A stretch of DNA of 64,000 nt from an uncultured Dysgonomonas sp. (GCA_937995835.1 CALKIV010000025.1:62001-126000), one strand, 5' to 3'; positions 17,127 to 25,473 are shown, counted from the first letter of the stretch. The notes: generated from the letters alone by a model not told the origin. Numbers and translations: made by a program.

Positions 17127-17134
17127 CAAAGATA
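17127..17134 (-). promoter_or_regulatory. -7 element abutting the HU-SPOR start codon
   Basis: TATCTTTG on the minus strand ends 4 bases before the ATG at 17122, so transcription would begin at or next to the start codon, giving a leaderless message. The -33 match is poor. Confidence 0.5.
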
Positions 17135-17219
17135 TATATTTACTAACAATATTGTGCTATCTTTTTATTAAAACAGAAAATAATATAAGTTTACCAAATC
17201 AAACACTAAAGCATCACCT

Positions 17220-19358
17220 ATGAGTTCGAACAATGATATGTTTTCCTTAGCCTCTGATATTGTAGCCAATACCTCTCAATCCGTTTTCCTGACAGGGAAA
17301 GCAGGAACAGGGAAGACTACTTTTCTCCACCAGATACGTACAGCCACTGACAAGAATATCATTGTGGCAGCACCGACGGGTGTGGCAGCGATCAATGCTG
17401 GGGGCATAACGCTTCATTCCTTGTTGCAACTGCCTCTCGAGCCTTTTATTCCAGATCTGGAGGGGAAAAAGAAGTTGGACTATCATCTACGTTTGCGAAA
17501 GGCGAAGATAGAGATGTTGCGCGAACTGGAGCTCCTGATCATCGACGAGGTGAGTATGTTGCGAGCAGATATGTTAGATGCCATAGATTATATTCTACGG
17601 AGATATAGAAATAATCAACAACCTTTTGGTGGGGTGCAGATGCTTTTCATTGGCGACCTTTTTCAGTTGCCTCCTGTGGCTCAAAATCATGAGTGGGAGC
17701 AGTTGAGCAAATATTATGCTTCTCCCTTTTTCTTTCATGCTCAGGCGCTTGATGGGCACATGCCGCTCTACATTGAGTTGAAAACAGTATACCGACAAAG
17801 CGATCAGCAGTTTATAGATGTGCTGAATAGAATAAGACACAATCAGGCGAGTGAGCAAGACTTAAGTTTATTGAATGCAAGGTATAAGCCAAACTTTCAG
17901 CCAGCTGAGGGTGAAAAGTACGTAACTCTTTGCACGCACAACTATCGAGCCGATCAGATCAATCGGTCGGAATTGGAAAAATTGAATGAGAAAACATTTT
18001 CTTTCAAGGGTGGAGTCAAAGGCAACTTTGTAGAAAGCTCGCTTCCCACCGATATAGATCTAAGTCTGAAGCTTGGAGCGCAAATCATGTTTGTGAAAAA
18101 TGATACAGGCGAGCATCGTCGCTATTATAATGGTAAGCTGGCAACGATCATTGGTTTATCGTCCGACTCCATTACTGTGCTTTTTGACGATGGAAGCCGA
18201 CTAGATGTGGAGAAAGAAACTTGGAAAAATATTCGCTATGTGCTCAATGAAGAATCGGGCAATATAGAGGAAGAAGAGCTTGGAAGCTTTTCGCAGTATC
18301 CCATTCGCTTGGCATGGGCAATCACCATTCATAAAAGTCAAGGGTTGACCTTCGACAAGGTGATCATCGATGCTGGTCAGGCATTTGCTGCCGGTCAGGT
18401 ATATGTGGCACTCAGTAGGTGTACAAGTTTGGGGGGCATTGTGTTGTATTCTCGGATTACGGCTAAAAGTATTCAGACGGATGAAGAGGCGCTACGCTTT
18501 GCTCAGCAAGAAGTATCTACAAATCAATTGACACAATTGCTAGAAAAAGAGAAACCCGATTATATTGCCAAACGATTGAAAGCCAACTTCGATTGGATGC
18601 CATTGGTCAGAAGTACGGCCGCTTTTTACGAATTAGTACAAGAAAAAAAGATTCCCAAGCAAGAAGAAGCTTTGGGTATGGCAAGGGTGATGTGCGACAA
18701 AGCTCGCGAACAGTCTGAGATTGCTAAAGTCTTTGTTCAGGAACTAGAAAAAATACTCTATCATCAGAAGAAAGAACTGCTGAAAGAACGCGTTTGCAAG
18801 GCTTCGCAATATTTTAGTCAGCAAGTCTTGGAGCAGATCGCACAACCGTTGGCAGACCATATAGAAGCATTGAAAAACGCATCGAGGATCAAGAAATATA
18901 TGTCGAGGGTGAAGGAGATTTATGCCACAATAGATGAGTTTTTGATGCGTCTGCAAAATATCCACTATGGCAATCAGAAGCTTACCGAAGGGGTATACTA
19001 TAATCAAGTAAAGGCAACGGTGGCTGTTGAAAAAGAGGAAACGTTAACAGAAAAGCCTAAGCGAGGAGAAACCAAGTTGATCAGTCTGAATCTTTTTAAA
19101 GAGGGGAAAAGCATGAATGAGATTGCTCAAGAACGGAATTTGAATATCAGAACCATTGAGGGGCATTTGTCTGATTTTGTGAAGTCGGGAGAGATTCCTG
19201 CTATTGATCTGATCAGTCTTACTACCTTGAAGGAGTTGAGTACGCTATTGGCAGGTTTTTCGCTAGAACAACCATTGAAAACGGTGAAAGATAGTGTGCC
19301 GGAACATTACTCTTACTTTGAGATCAAAGTGGTGCTCAATCATTTGTCAAAGAAATAA
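17220..19358 (+). CDS. Pif1/RecD-like DNA helicase with C-terminal HTH
   Basis: A superfamily 1 helicase of 712 residues. Walker A is GKAGTGKTT at residues 26-34, Walker B is LLIIDEVSM near 104, and GDLFQLPPV follows near 144. The UvrD-C2 motif AWAITIHKSQGLTF lies near residue 364 and VALSRCTSLGG near 393. A helical region (about 440-600) leads to a helix-turn-helix at about 617-705 (MNEIAQERNLNIRTIEGHLS), as in HTH_40 proteins. It probably unwinds 5'-overhang or G-rich DNA during repair or replication. The gene is divergent from the HU-SPOR gene and lies 13 bases before a small ParB-like gene. Confidence 0.92.
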   Translation: MSSNNDMFSLASDIVANTSQSVFLTGKAGTGKTTFLHQIRTATDKNIIVAAPTGVAAINAGGITLHSLLQLPLEPFIPDLEGKKKLDYHLRLRKAKIEMLRELELLIIDEVSMLRADMLDAIDYILRRYRNNQQPFGGVQMLFIGDLFQLPPVAQNHEWEQLSKYYASPFFFHAQALDGHMPLYIELKTVYRQSDQQFIDVLNRIRHNQASEQDLSLLNARYKPNFQPAEGEKYVTLCTHNYRADQINRSELEKLNEKTFSFKGGVKGNFVESSLPTDIDLSLKLGAQIMFVKNDTGEHRRYYNGKLATIIGLSSDSITVLFDDGSRLDVEKETWKNIRYVLNEESGNIEEEELGSFSQYPIRLAWAITIHKSQGLTFDKVIIDAGQAFAAGQVYVALSRCTSLGGIVLYSRITAKSIQTDEEALRFAQQEVSTNQLTQLLEKEKPDYIAKRLKANFDWMPLVRSTAAFYELVQEKKIPKQEEALGMARVMCDKAREQSEIAKVFVQELEKILYHQKKELLKERVCKASQYFSQQVLEQIAQPLADHIEALKNASRIKKYMSRVKEIYATIDEFLMRLQNIHYGNQKLTEGVYYNQVKATVAVEKEETLTEKPKRGETKLISLNLFKEGKSMNEIAQERNLNIRTIEGHLSDFVKSGEIPAIDLISLTTLKELSTLLAGFSLEQPLKTVKDSVPEHYSYFEIKVVLNHLSKK

Positions 19359-19371
19359 AGCAGACAAGAGG

Positions 19372-19755
19372 ATGAGAAAACAATATCACTTGCTGAGAAT
19401 AGAAGGAATATTACATGCCTGGGATGTGGATAGGCTGATTGAGCTAAGTGCCAATTTGCCAATAAGTGAAGTGGCGCTGGATGATATCGCCGAGCTAGAT
19501 GAGCCTTATTGGTTTGAAGAGTTGCCAACTTGTAGGCAGATAGCTATGCATGTTGATTTGTGTCATGCTGCAGATCTGAACTATCCAATAATCCTTTCGT
19601 CATCAGGGCGAGTGATGGATGGCATGCACAGAGTGGTGAAGGCTCTCTCTGAGGGGCATAAAACTATAAAGGCTGTGAAGTTACCTAATGCTTTACCTCC
19701 TGATCATATCGGCTTGGAAGCAGATGAACTGTCTTACGAAAGATCTGGTGAGTGA
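19372..19755 (+). CDS. Small ParB/Srx-like protein
   Basis: A 127-residue protein read from MRKQYHLLRIEGILH; an in-frame start at 19294 would overlap the helicase gene by 65 bases and is less likely. The segment YPIILSSSGRVMDGMHRVVK near residues 78-97 matches the ParB-N nuclease-like core (a buried strand followed by a D-G-x-H-R motif), which in relatives binds a nucleotide or DNA. It lacks a separate HTH, so it is not a chromosome partition ParB. It follows the helicase by 13 bases and is probably cotranscribed with it. Function unknown. Confidence 0.78.
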   Translation: MRKQYHLLRIEGILHAWDVDRLIELSANLPISEVALDDIAELDEPYWFEELPTCRQIAMHVDLCHAADLNYPIILSSSGRVMDGMHRVVKALSEGHKTIKAVKLPNALPPDHIGLEADELSYERSGE

Positions 19756-19790
19756 GGAAGTATAAATTACAAGGTGCTGTTAAAATAAAT

Positions 19791-19822
19791 AGAAAGAGGG
19801 ACAATTCATTGTCCCTCTTTCT
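19791..19822. terminator. Bidirectional terminator
   Basis: A 14-bp perfect stem (19791-19804 with 19809-19822), loop of 4, stands between the ParB-like gene and the converging lipoprotein gene. Confidence 0.85.
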
Positions 19823-19877
19823 ATTAACGTAATCAAAATTATTGAAATAAACTTTATCTTTTAAAGATATAGAATGT

Positions 19878-20567
19878 TTATTTTTCTTCTGGTTTTACTG
19901 GCTCTTCTTTAGCGTTAACAGTAGCTACACAAGTACCTACTTTATCGTTAGCCTTGAATTCTACCCAGATAGTTGCACCAGCATCTTCAGTAATCACTCT
20001 GCTGAATTTAACTTCAAGAGCAGAAACTGGAGTATCTTCTCCGTTTACAGTTAGTTTAGCATCTTTCTTTACTCCTACTGCAAGTTTAGCGTCGTCAGCA
20101 AAAGATAGAACAATTGATTCAGCTTTTTCGCCTTCTTCTCCGTTAGTCCAAGTGAAAGTAGCTTTACCATCTTTTTGTGATAGAGTATAGTCACCTTCGT
20201 CTTTTCCTTCTACTTTGCTAAGTGTATCCCAAACGAAACGAGTTTTAGCGTCTAGTACTACCACTTTAAGGTTTCCTAGTTTACCTGCTGCATCTTTAAC
20301 AGAGATAAGAGTTTCACCTTCAGCTATACCTACGATTTTGATCTCTTGTTTGCCTTCTACTTGTACTGCTGATACGTGTTTTTTGTCAGTAGTAATTGTC
20401 AGTTCACCTGCTGCTGCATTTTTAACAGCTACTATAACCTCTTCACCTAGTGTAACTTCTACATAGTCTTTGCTGAATGATAGAGAGTTGTCATCATCAT
20501 CATCATCACAGCTTGCGAAGAAAAGTGTTGCAGCTAATAAGCAAGTAAAAATCTTTAAATGTTTCAT
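19878..20567 (-). CDS. Lipoprotein with Ig-like (BIG2-type) domain and poly-Asp tether
   Basis: The signal MKHLKIFTCLLAATLFFASC ends at the lipobox cysteine and is followed at once by six aspartates coded by near-identical GAT codons. Acidic residues at this point act as a surface-export signal in several Bacteroidota lipoproteins, so surface display is likely. Residues 30-105 read as a bacterial Ig-like domain (strands FSKDYVEVTLGEEVIVAV and EGETLISVKDAAGK). The C-terminal half is a second beta domain ending in a charged tail. No enzyme motif is seen. The gene starts 26 bases after the anti-sigma/porin-like gene and belongs to its operon. Confidence 0.83.
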   Translation of the reverse strand: MKHLKIFTCLLAATLFFASCDDDDDDNSLSFSKDYVEVTLGEEVIVAVKNAAAGELTITTDKKHVSAVQVEGKQEIKIVGIAEGETLISVKDAAGKLGNLKVVVLDAKTRFVWDTLSKVEGKDEGDYTLSQKDGKATFTWTNGEEGEKAESIVLSFADDAKLAVGVKKDAKLTVNGEDTPVSALEVKFSRVITEDAGATIWVEFKANDKVGTCVATVNAKEEPVKPEEK

Positions 20568-20593
20568 AATTGTTTTTTAGTTTGAAAAAATTA

Positions 20594-21982
20594 TTAAAAT
20601 TGGTATCTTATACCTGTATTTAGACTAAATATTGTTCCTTTTTCGGTTCTTATACTAATCGGTTGGTTGTTGTTGAAATAGTGTGAAACCTGTGGCTCAA
20701 AATACACATTCCATTTGTCATAGAATCTATATGAAGCCCCTACCGATCCATTGAGTGACCATTGCACCCCTTTGATGCTTCTGCTTTCTTTTACTTTTTG
20801 ATTTTCTACAATGTTGTCTTGTGTAAAATCGAACTTCAGCCCTTTCTCTAGCATTGCCCCTGCGCTAGCATATACTTTAAATCTGGAATTGATATCCCAT
20901 ATATTTACCAATACATTGACCGGAACTCCTACATAATGTAGTTTCACTTTCGTGTTGTACGAGTTTCTGTCTAGGTCTTTATACTTGGTTGATAGGTAGC
21001 TATAAACAACCCCTGTTTCTATTGCAAATCTATTGTTCAACTGCTTGCTTACGGTGACACCAGCCGAAAATGGTGGTGCATAGTCGATATCAGTAGCTGA
21101 TTCAGATTTCTTAGATGCTAAGAAAACTTCATTGATCGACAGTGTGTTCACCGGTCTTGTTTGATGTACGGCTTTTGAAGATGAGGTAGCCGATGCAAAA
21201 GAGGCAGATATACCCCATTTCCCCTCTTCTTTATTGCTAGAGAGTGTTGCAGCTGCAGCAAAAATATCTTCTTCTTTGCCATCATATAGATCTTGCAGTT
21301 GTTGCATTTCTTTTTCCCTCCTAACAAGGTCTATAGAATCTTGCGATTGTATATTCATGTTCTCTTGTGCGTCCATGTTTGCGGCTACTGATAGCTGTTC
21401 ATTTTCTTCAGGTTGCTTATTGCTATCATCGTTATCCGTTAATGCACTCGATTCTATAAACCTATTAGTATTGCTACCTTCTGATGTAGGTTGTTCTGTG
21501 AGAATACTTTCACTTGCGTTCTCCTCAGTTTTGCTTCTTATGTCAGGTTTGGAAGTCTTTGCTTGGGTGTTGTTGCTCATCACTTGTGCTACTATCACAG
21601 GATGATGGGTTGATAAGTTGTTTTCTTCTTTGTTTTGCTCCTCTATGATCTGTTTCTTTATCTCCTGAGTTTCGGGAACAACATTGATGATCGGAGTTTC
21701 TATTTGCTCAACTGTTAGCTTGTTTATGCTATTGTCAGCCACAAAGAAGAATATTCCAGAGGTGAGGGCGATTAAGAAAATAGCAGCAGCACTAGAAACA
21801 AAAAGAATAAATCTTTTCCCCCTCTTGCGTGGCTCATCAGCAATCTGTTGCGAGATATTCTCCCAACATACATCGCTTACAGGCAACTCGATGTTTTCCA
21901 GATTGTCTCTGAAATAATCGAACAAGAGGTCGTTTCCTGTATTGGTTTCTTTATTATTTACTTGCTTGCGACTCATAATCAC
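20594..21982 (-). CDS. Anti-sigma-like inner-membrane segment fused to outer-membrane beta-barrel
   Basis: The 462-residue protein has three parts. Residues 1-55 form a soluble acidic stretch with WENISQQIADEPRKRGKR, like the cytoplasmic parts of Bacteroidota proteins coupled to ECF sigma factors. Residues about 57-82 are a transmembrane helix (FILFVSSAAAIFLIALTSG). After a long Glu/Gln/Ser-rich linker (about 85-275), the last 180 residues are alternating beta strands (AGVTVSKQLNNRFAIETG, SVGASYRFYDKWNVYFEP) ending in GIRYQF, whose terminal Phe fits a BAM recognition signal. The start overlaps the sigma-factor gene by 29 bases, so the two are coupled. Acting as sigma regulator is inferred from context. 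Confidence 0.82.
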   Translation of the reverse strand: MIMSRKQVNNKETNTGNDLLFDYFRDNLENIELPVSDVCWENISQQIADEPRKRGKRFILFVSSAAAIFLIALTSGIFFFVADNSINKLTVEQIETPIINVVPETQEIKKQIIEEQNKEENNLSTHHPVIVAQVMSNNTQAKTSKPDIRSKTEENASESILTEQPTSEGSNTNRFIESSALTDNDDSNKQPEENEQLSVAANMDAQENMNIQSQDSIDLVRREKEMQQLQDLYDGKEEDIFAAAATLSSNKEEGKWGISASFASATSSSKAVHQTRPVNTLSINEVFLASKKSESATDIDYAPPFSAGVTVSKQLNNRFAIETGVVYSYLSTKYKDLDRNSYNTKVKLHYVGVPVNVLVNIWDINSRFKVYASAGAMLEKGLKFDFTQDNIVENQKVKESRSIKGVQWSLNGSVGASYRFYDKWNVYFEPQVSHYFNNNQPISIRTEKGTIFSLNTGIRYQF

Positions 21983-22514
21983 TTCCTATAATTGCTTGTA
22001 CTTTTTCTTGTAACACTTTACGTGCCCTTGTTAATTGAGACTGTGACGAATTTTCTTTGATATTTAGCATCTCTGCAATCTCTTTGTGAGAATAGCCCTC
22101 TATGGCATAGAGGTTAAAGATTGTCCTGTAGCCTATCGGGAGATCTTCGATGCATTTCATCAAATCATTTACCGTCAATTGGCTCAAGGCTGACATCCCC
22201 GGATCTGTTTGTATATCATTTACTTGGTCTAGGGATACGCTAAATCGCATTGCTTTCGATTGTCTCAAGTGTTCTAAAGCTGTGGTGACAAATATTCTTC
22301 TGATCCATCCTGCAAAGGCTCCTTCGCCCGTATAGGTATTTATCTTCTGAAATATCTTTATAAAACCTTCTTGCAAGATGTCTTCTGCCGTCTCTGTAGA
22401 ATCAACATACCTTCGGCAGACCCCTAACATTTTAGGTGCATACATCGAAAATAATTCTTTTTGACAGTGTGGATCTTTCTTTTTACATCCAGCAATTAAC
22501 TCTTGCTCATTCAT
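21954..22514 (-). CDS. ECF-type RNA polymerase sigma factor
   Basis: A sigma-70 family protein of 186 residues. Region 2 spans about 10-85, with FSMYAPKMLGVCRRYVDSTE, the DILQEGFIKIFQKI motif and FAGWIRRIFVTTALEHLR. Region 4 spans about 125-175, with IGYRTIFNLYAIEGYSHKEI and the helix-turn-helix AEMLNIKENSSQSQLTRARK. Regions 1 and 3 are absent, as in ECF factors. Its stop codon lies inside the next gene, a membrane protein that may sense an envelope signal and control it. Targets probably include its own operon; no duplicated promoter motif was identified to prove this. Confidence 0.95.
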   Translation of the reverse strand: MNEQELIAGCKKKDPHCQKELFSMYAPKMLGVCRRYVDSTETAEDILQEGFIKIFQKINTYTGEGAFAGWIRRIFVTTALEHLRQSKAMRFSVSLDQVNDIQTDPGMSALSQLTVNDLMKCIEDLPIGYRTIFNLYAIEGYSHKEIAEMLNIKENSSQSQLTRARKVLQEKVQAIIGSDYESQASK

Positions 22515-22620
22515 TGAAGGAAAAATTCCTTTTAGGTTCTCTAAGGTTTTAGCCAGCTTGAGGTGCTATTTTGTTGTTTTTACTTACTTGAAAGTTACCG
22601 TTTTTTTTTGTAATAAACTA

Positions 22621-23421
22621 TTATTCTTCCGTAAATGTCATGTGGTAGTAGTTGTAAGGATCCTTGCTATCCCAACCTCCTACATATTTGGTTTGAGCCT
22701 TGTCTCCATCTTGTCCATCAAACCTAAACTGGATAGCTACATTGGCAAATTTATTTCCATCATTATCAGGTTTCGATTCGCTGAAATCAGCTTCGAAAGT
22801 ATTTCTTAACTCACCAAATTTAGCTACCACTATCTGAAGTTTTCCTAATTCTGTAGCATCAAGTTCTTGACTCGATTCTTCGAATTTGACATCGATGATG
22901 ACCTTGTTGCTTTCAGTTGACACGTCTTTGCCATCTTTGTCAATCTGATTCTCAACATCGTAGTAGAAATAAGCTTCTAGCACCTTTTTAGCTCCTTCTT
23001 TGGGTAGGAAATAAAATGTCCATCCATCTGCCAATTCTCTACCATTAGTTCTGTCCATTGGTGTTATGCCTCTTACGTTTACGGCATCTTCTATTGCCAC
23101 CTCTTCAACTTTTAGATAAGATTCTTCCAGTGGTTTGTTTTTGTAGATGCTAAGAATCTGGCCGGAGAATACTTTTGTCGTATAATTTGGATCCTCTATT
23201 CTATAGTCAATGAGGTAGTAGCTCCCTGTTTGTAAATTTTGCACGCCATTGGCTGAAAAATAGCCAAAGGGGAATGCTAAATATTTTGATCCTTCGCTTG
23301 TGGTTACGTAACCTGTGCCACTACCTTGGATGAAGCTGCCGCTATCGCTAAGGCAAGACGTGAATATTAGTGTTGCAAATATTCCCAGTATGTACCATTT
23401 AATGTTTAAAATCGTTCTCAT
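22621..23421 (-). CDS. NigD-like lipoprotein
   Basis: The 266-residue protein has a lipoprotein signal (LGIFATLIFTSC followed by LSDSGS). The mature part is all-beta. An N-terminal stretch with GTGYVTTSEGSKYLAFPFG and TGSYYLIDYRI resembles the OB-like first domain of NigD-type proteins, and a C-terminal sandwich contains RFDGQDGDKAQTKYVGGW. The family assignment is tentative. It is on the same strand as and 106 bases upstream of the sigma gene, so it may be a separate unit or the first gene of the sigma operon. No enzyme motif is visible. Confidence 0.72.
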   Translation of the reverse strand: MRTILNIKWYILGIFATLIFTSCLSDSGSFIQGSGTGYVTTSEGSKYLAFPFGYFSANGVQNLQTGSYYLIDYRIEDPNYTTKVFSGQILSIYKNKPLEESYLKVEEVAIEDAVNVRGITPMDRTNGRELADGWTFYFLPKEGAKKVLEAYFYYDVENQIDKDGKDVSTESNKVIIDVKFEESSQELDATELGKLQIVVAKFGELRNTFEADFSESKPDNDGNKFANVAIQFRFDGQDGDKAQTKYVGGWDSKDPYNYYHMTFTEE

Positions 23422-23597
23422 ATTTTGATCTTTTTCGTTTTTGTATTTTGACGTTCTATTTATAATGATGCACGAAGTTGAAAAAACACTGCATGCTATT
23501 TGAGTTTTTTTTCAAGAAAAATATATTCGGATTGTAAATATGCTTTACTTATAGCTAGTTAGTGGTAAAAATACTTGATCGAATTGGGCGTTTTATT

Positions 23598-23628
23598 TTC
23601 GTATATTGGATTAATATATTTATTTTTG
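23598..23628 (+). promoter_or_regulatory. Promoter of the CD225-family gene
   Basis: TTCG (23598-23601) and TATTTTTG (23621-23628) at 19-base spacing, 33 bases before the ATG. The remaining part of the 240-base gap at 23422-23661 shows nothing distinct. Confidence 0.5.
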
Positions 23629-23661
23629 AACAAATAAAATAAACATTCATATCTTATCACA

Positions 23662-24132
23662 ATGATAACTGATCAAAACATCGACAATCAAGATTCTTCT
23701 CAAGAGCAAGGTTCAACTGGAGAATATGGCTATAAAAAAGAGTATTCAGCGTATAGAGAACCATCTAATTATGGACAAACATCTAACACATCCACTTCTT
23801 TCAATATGGAGGAAATGCCTGACAATTATATGACACTAAGTGTTGTGTCTACTGTTGTAGGATGGCTGACTTGCTGTTGTTCGTGTGGGGTTTCTGGAAT
23901 ACTTGGGGCAATAGCTATTATTTTTTCCTCTCAGGTGAGCACCAAATTTATGTGTGGAGATGTATATGGGGCAAGCAGTAGTTCCAAAACAGCTAAGATA
24001 TTGGGTATTATAAGTCTTGTTATCTCTGGTCTCACATTTTTTGCTTGGCTAGCACGGGTGGCATATAACGTGATCACCGGATCGTTAGACGAAGCTTTGG
24101 ATTCGTATATGATGATGTTGGACGAAATATAA
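23662..24132 (+). CDS. CD225/dispanin (IFITM-like) membrane protein
   Basis: The 156-residue protein has a Ser/Gln/Tyr-rich soluble N-terminus (about 50 residues) and two hydrophobic segments. The first (LSVVSTVVGWLTCCCSCGVSG) bears a Cys cluster; the second (AKILGIISLVISGLTFF) follows the conserved loop with SSQVSTKFMCGDVYGASSSS. A small-residue/GD/A loop between two membrane segments, with a Cys-rich first segment, is the CD225 pattern shared with eukaryotic IFITM proteins. Role in bacteria is unknown. It lies 75 bases before a DUF2752 gene with a terminator-like hairpin between. Confidence 0.85.
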   Translation: MITDQNIDNQDSSQEQGSTGEYGYKKEYSAYREPSNYGQTSNTSTSFNMEEMPDNYMTLSVVSTVVGWLTCCCSCGVSGILGAIAIIFSSQVSTKFMCGDVYGASSSSKTAKILGIISLVISGLTFFAWLARVAYNVITGSLDEALDSYMMMLDEI

Positions 24133-24156
24133 AAAATAGATATTCGATTAATATAA

Positions 24157-24196
24157 AAAAGGCGACCGAACTGAATGGCTTGGTTGCCTTATTTTT
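24157..24196 (+). terminator. Hairpin between CD225 and DUF2752 genes
   Basis: AAGGCGACCGA pairs with TTGGTTGCCTT (about 24159-24190) with G-T pairs and is followed by TATTTTT. It may end the first transcript or attenuate read-through into DUF2752. Confidence 0.6.
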
Positions 24197-24207
24197 AATA
24201 AATATTC

Positions 24208-24615
24208 ATGCGAAAGTTTTTTGCTTACCTTGTTTTACTATTGTTTCCCATTCTGTTGACTTTGTTGTATTACAATTTCTATGGTTCAAGTGGTGATCAA
24301 TGGAGCATTCAGTGTATATTTTATGATCATATGGGATGGTTGTGCCCCGGGTGTGGAGGACAGAGAGCTTTTTATAATCTTTTGCAAGGAAATTTTTTGG
24401 AAGCATTAAGGTGTAATGCTTTGATCATAATTCTCCTGCCGGCCTTGGGATTTTGCTACGTACTACTGGGGCAGATCTATCTTGTGGGAGATAAGCGTTG
24501 GCATCGGTTTTTGAATCTGAAACCTTGGTATGCTTATTTTATATTGATTGTTTTGCTCTTGTTTTTTATCTTGAGGAATATACCTGTTTATCCATTTACA
24601 CTTTTAGCTCCGTGA
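24208..24615 (+). CDS. DUF2752 membrane protein
   Basis: A 135-residue protein with an N-terminal signal-like helix and two or three more membrane segments. The family hallmark, GWLCPGCGGQRAFYNLLQGN near residues 49-68, with the CPGCG pair and following Arg, is fully present. The two cysteines could bind metal or form a disulphide at the membrane surface. Function is not established. The DUF2752 and CD225 families are often neighbours in Bacteroidota genomes, and that arrangement is seen here. It converges with the LysE gene. Confidence 0.87.
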   Translation: MRKFFAYLVLLLFPILLTLLYYNFYGSSGDQWSIQCIFYDHMGWLCPGCGGQRAFYNLLQGNFLEALRCNALIIILLPALGFCYVLLGQIYLVGDKRWHRFLNLKPWYAYFILIVLLLFFILRNIPVYPFTLLAP

Positions 24616-24639
24616 TGGAGTGTGGTAAAATAGGGTCTC

Positions 24640-25293
24640 TTATACCAAGACGTCTCCTGTAAACTGCATGTAGGCGCCAGTTAAGATGCCTACTATTCCG
24701 ATGAGCATCAGAATTGTTCCAATGACACGATTAAATGCTTTTAGCCCTCTCGGGTTAAATTTATTTCTAAGTTTATCTACCACATAGGTTATAAACAGCC
24801 ACCATAACAATGCACCTGCACCTATAGCCGGAATTACCATCAGGCTATACACCATTTTGCTAGAGTCTATAATGTTGAATCGGGCAAAAAGGGCGATGTA
24901 TAAGAATAACATGCCTACGTTGGAGAGTGTAAGAGCTAGTGATGAGCCAAAAACTTTGCCAAAGGGAAGTTCCGATTTTGTTAGTTTAGTCAGATTTTTG
25001 GAGGGGTTCTTTTTGAATACGAAATAGCCAAAGACAACAAGAATGATGCTGCCCCCAATCTGGAAGGGTATTTGGTGCTGCTCTATATAGTCAGCTATAA
25101 ACCCTAGACCTAATGCTGCAATAACAGTTATGAGTGCATATATAACATCTCCGAAAGCAGCACCCAAGCCGGTGACTATTCCGTGTGGTCTGCCGTCGTT
25201 CAGTGTGCGCTGAATGCACAACATACCAACAGGTCCCATAGGGGCTGATGATAGCAAACCAATCAGAATTCCTTTTAGTAATATATATATCAT
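24640..25293 (-). CDS. LysE-family amino-acid exporter
   Basis: A six-helix inner-membrane protein of 217 residues. The start MIYILLKGILIGLLSSAPMGPVGMLCIQRTL includes the conserved PMGPVG motif of the LysE/RhtB superfamily. The segment GLGAAFGDVIYALI in helix 2 and GGSIILVVFGYFVFKKNP in helix 3 fit as well. These proteins export amino acids or related small molecules using the proton gradient; the substrate cannot be read from sequence. A minus-strand TATCTTTG box lies about 80 bases upstream. Confidence 0.9.
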   Translation of the reverse strand: MIYILLKGILIGLLSSAPMGPVGMLCIQRTLNDGRPHGIVTGLGAAFGDVIYALITVIAALGLGFIADYIEQHQIPFQIGGSIILVVFGYFVFKKNPSKNLTKLTKSELPFGKVFGSSLALTLSNVGMLFLYIALFARFNIIDSSKMVYSLMVIPAIGAGALLWWLFITYVVDKLRNKFNPRGLKAFNRVIGTILMLIGIVGILTGAYMQFTGDVLV

Positions 25294-25375
25294 CTACTAT
25301 TCCATCCTCAGTAACATATAGGCATAGAATAATAGTATCCATACCGTGTCTATATGTTGAGTTATACTCTCCTTG

Positions 25376-25383
25376 CAAAGATA
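25376..25383 (-). promoter_or_regulatory. -7 element before the LysE-family gene
   Basis: TATCTTTG on the minus strand, about 83 bases before the ATG; its upstream region adjoins the DUF4270 terminator. No good -33 box. Confidence 0.45.
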
Positions 25384-25400
25384 CTATCAAAATATGAAAA

Positions 25401-25449
25401 TAGCACTTTCTATTGATTTAATATGCATAGAAAGTGCTAAATTATGATT
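25401..25449 (-). terminator. Terminator of the DUF4270 gene
   Basis: A 13-bp perfect stem (TAGCACTTTCTAT at 25401-25413 with its complement at 25437-25449), followed on the minus strand by a T-rich stretch. Confidence 0.72.
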
Positions 25450-25473
25450 GATGATCAAATGTTTTTGATCTAT

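Noticed and set aside
19294..19371. Longer start for the ParB-like protein
   Set aside because: It would overlap the helicase by 65 bases with a Cys/Arg-rich segment unlike the rest; the ATG at 19372 follows a purine-rich stretch.
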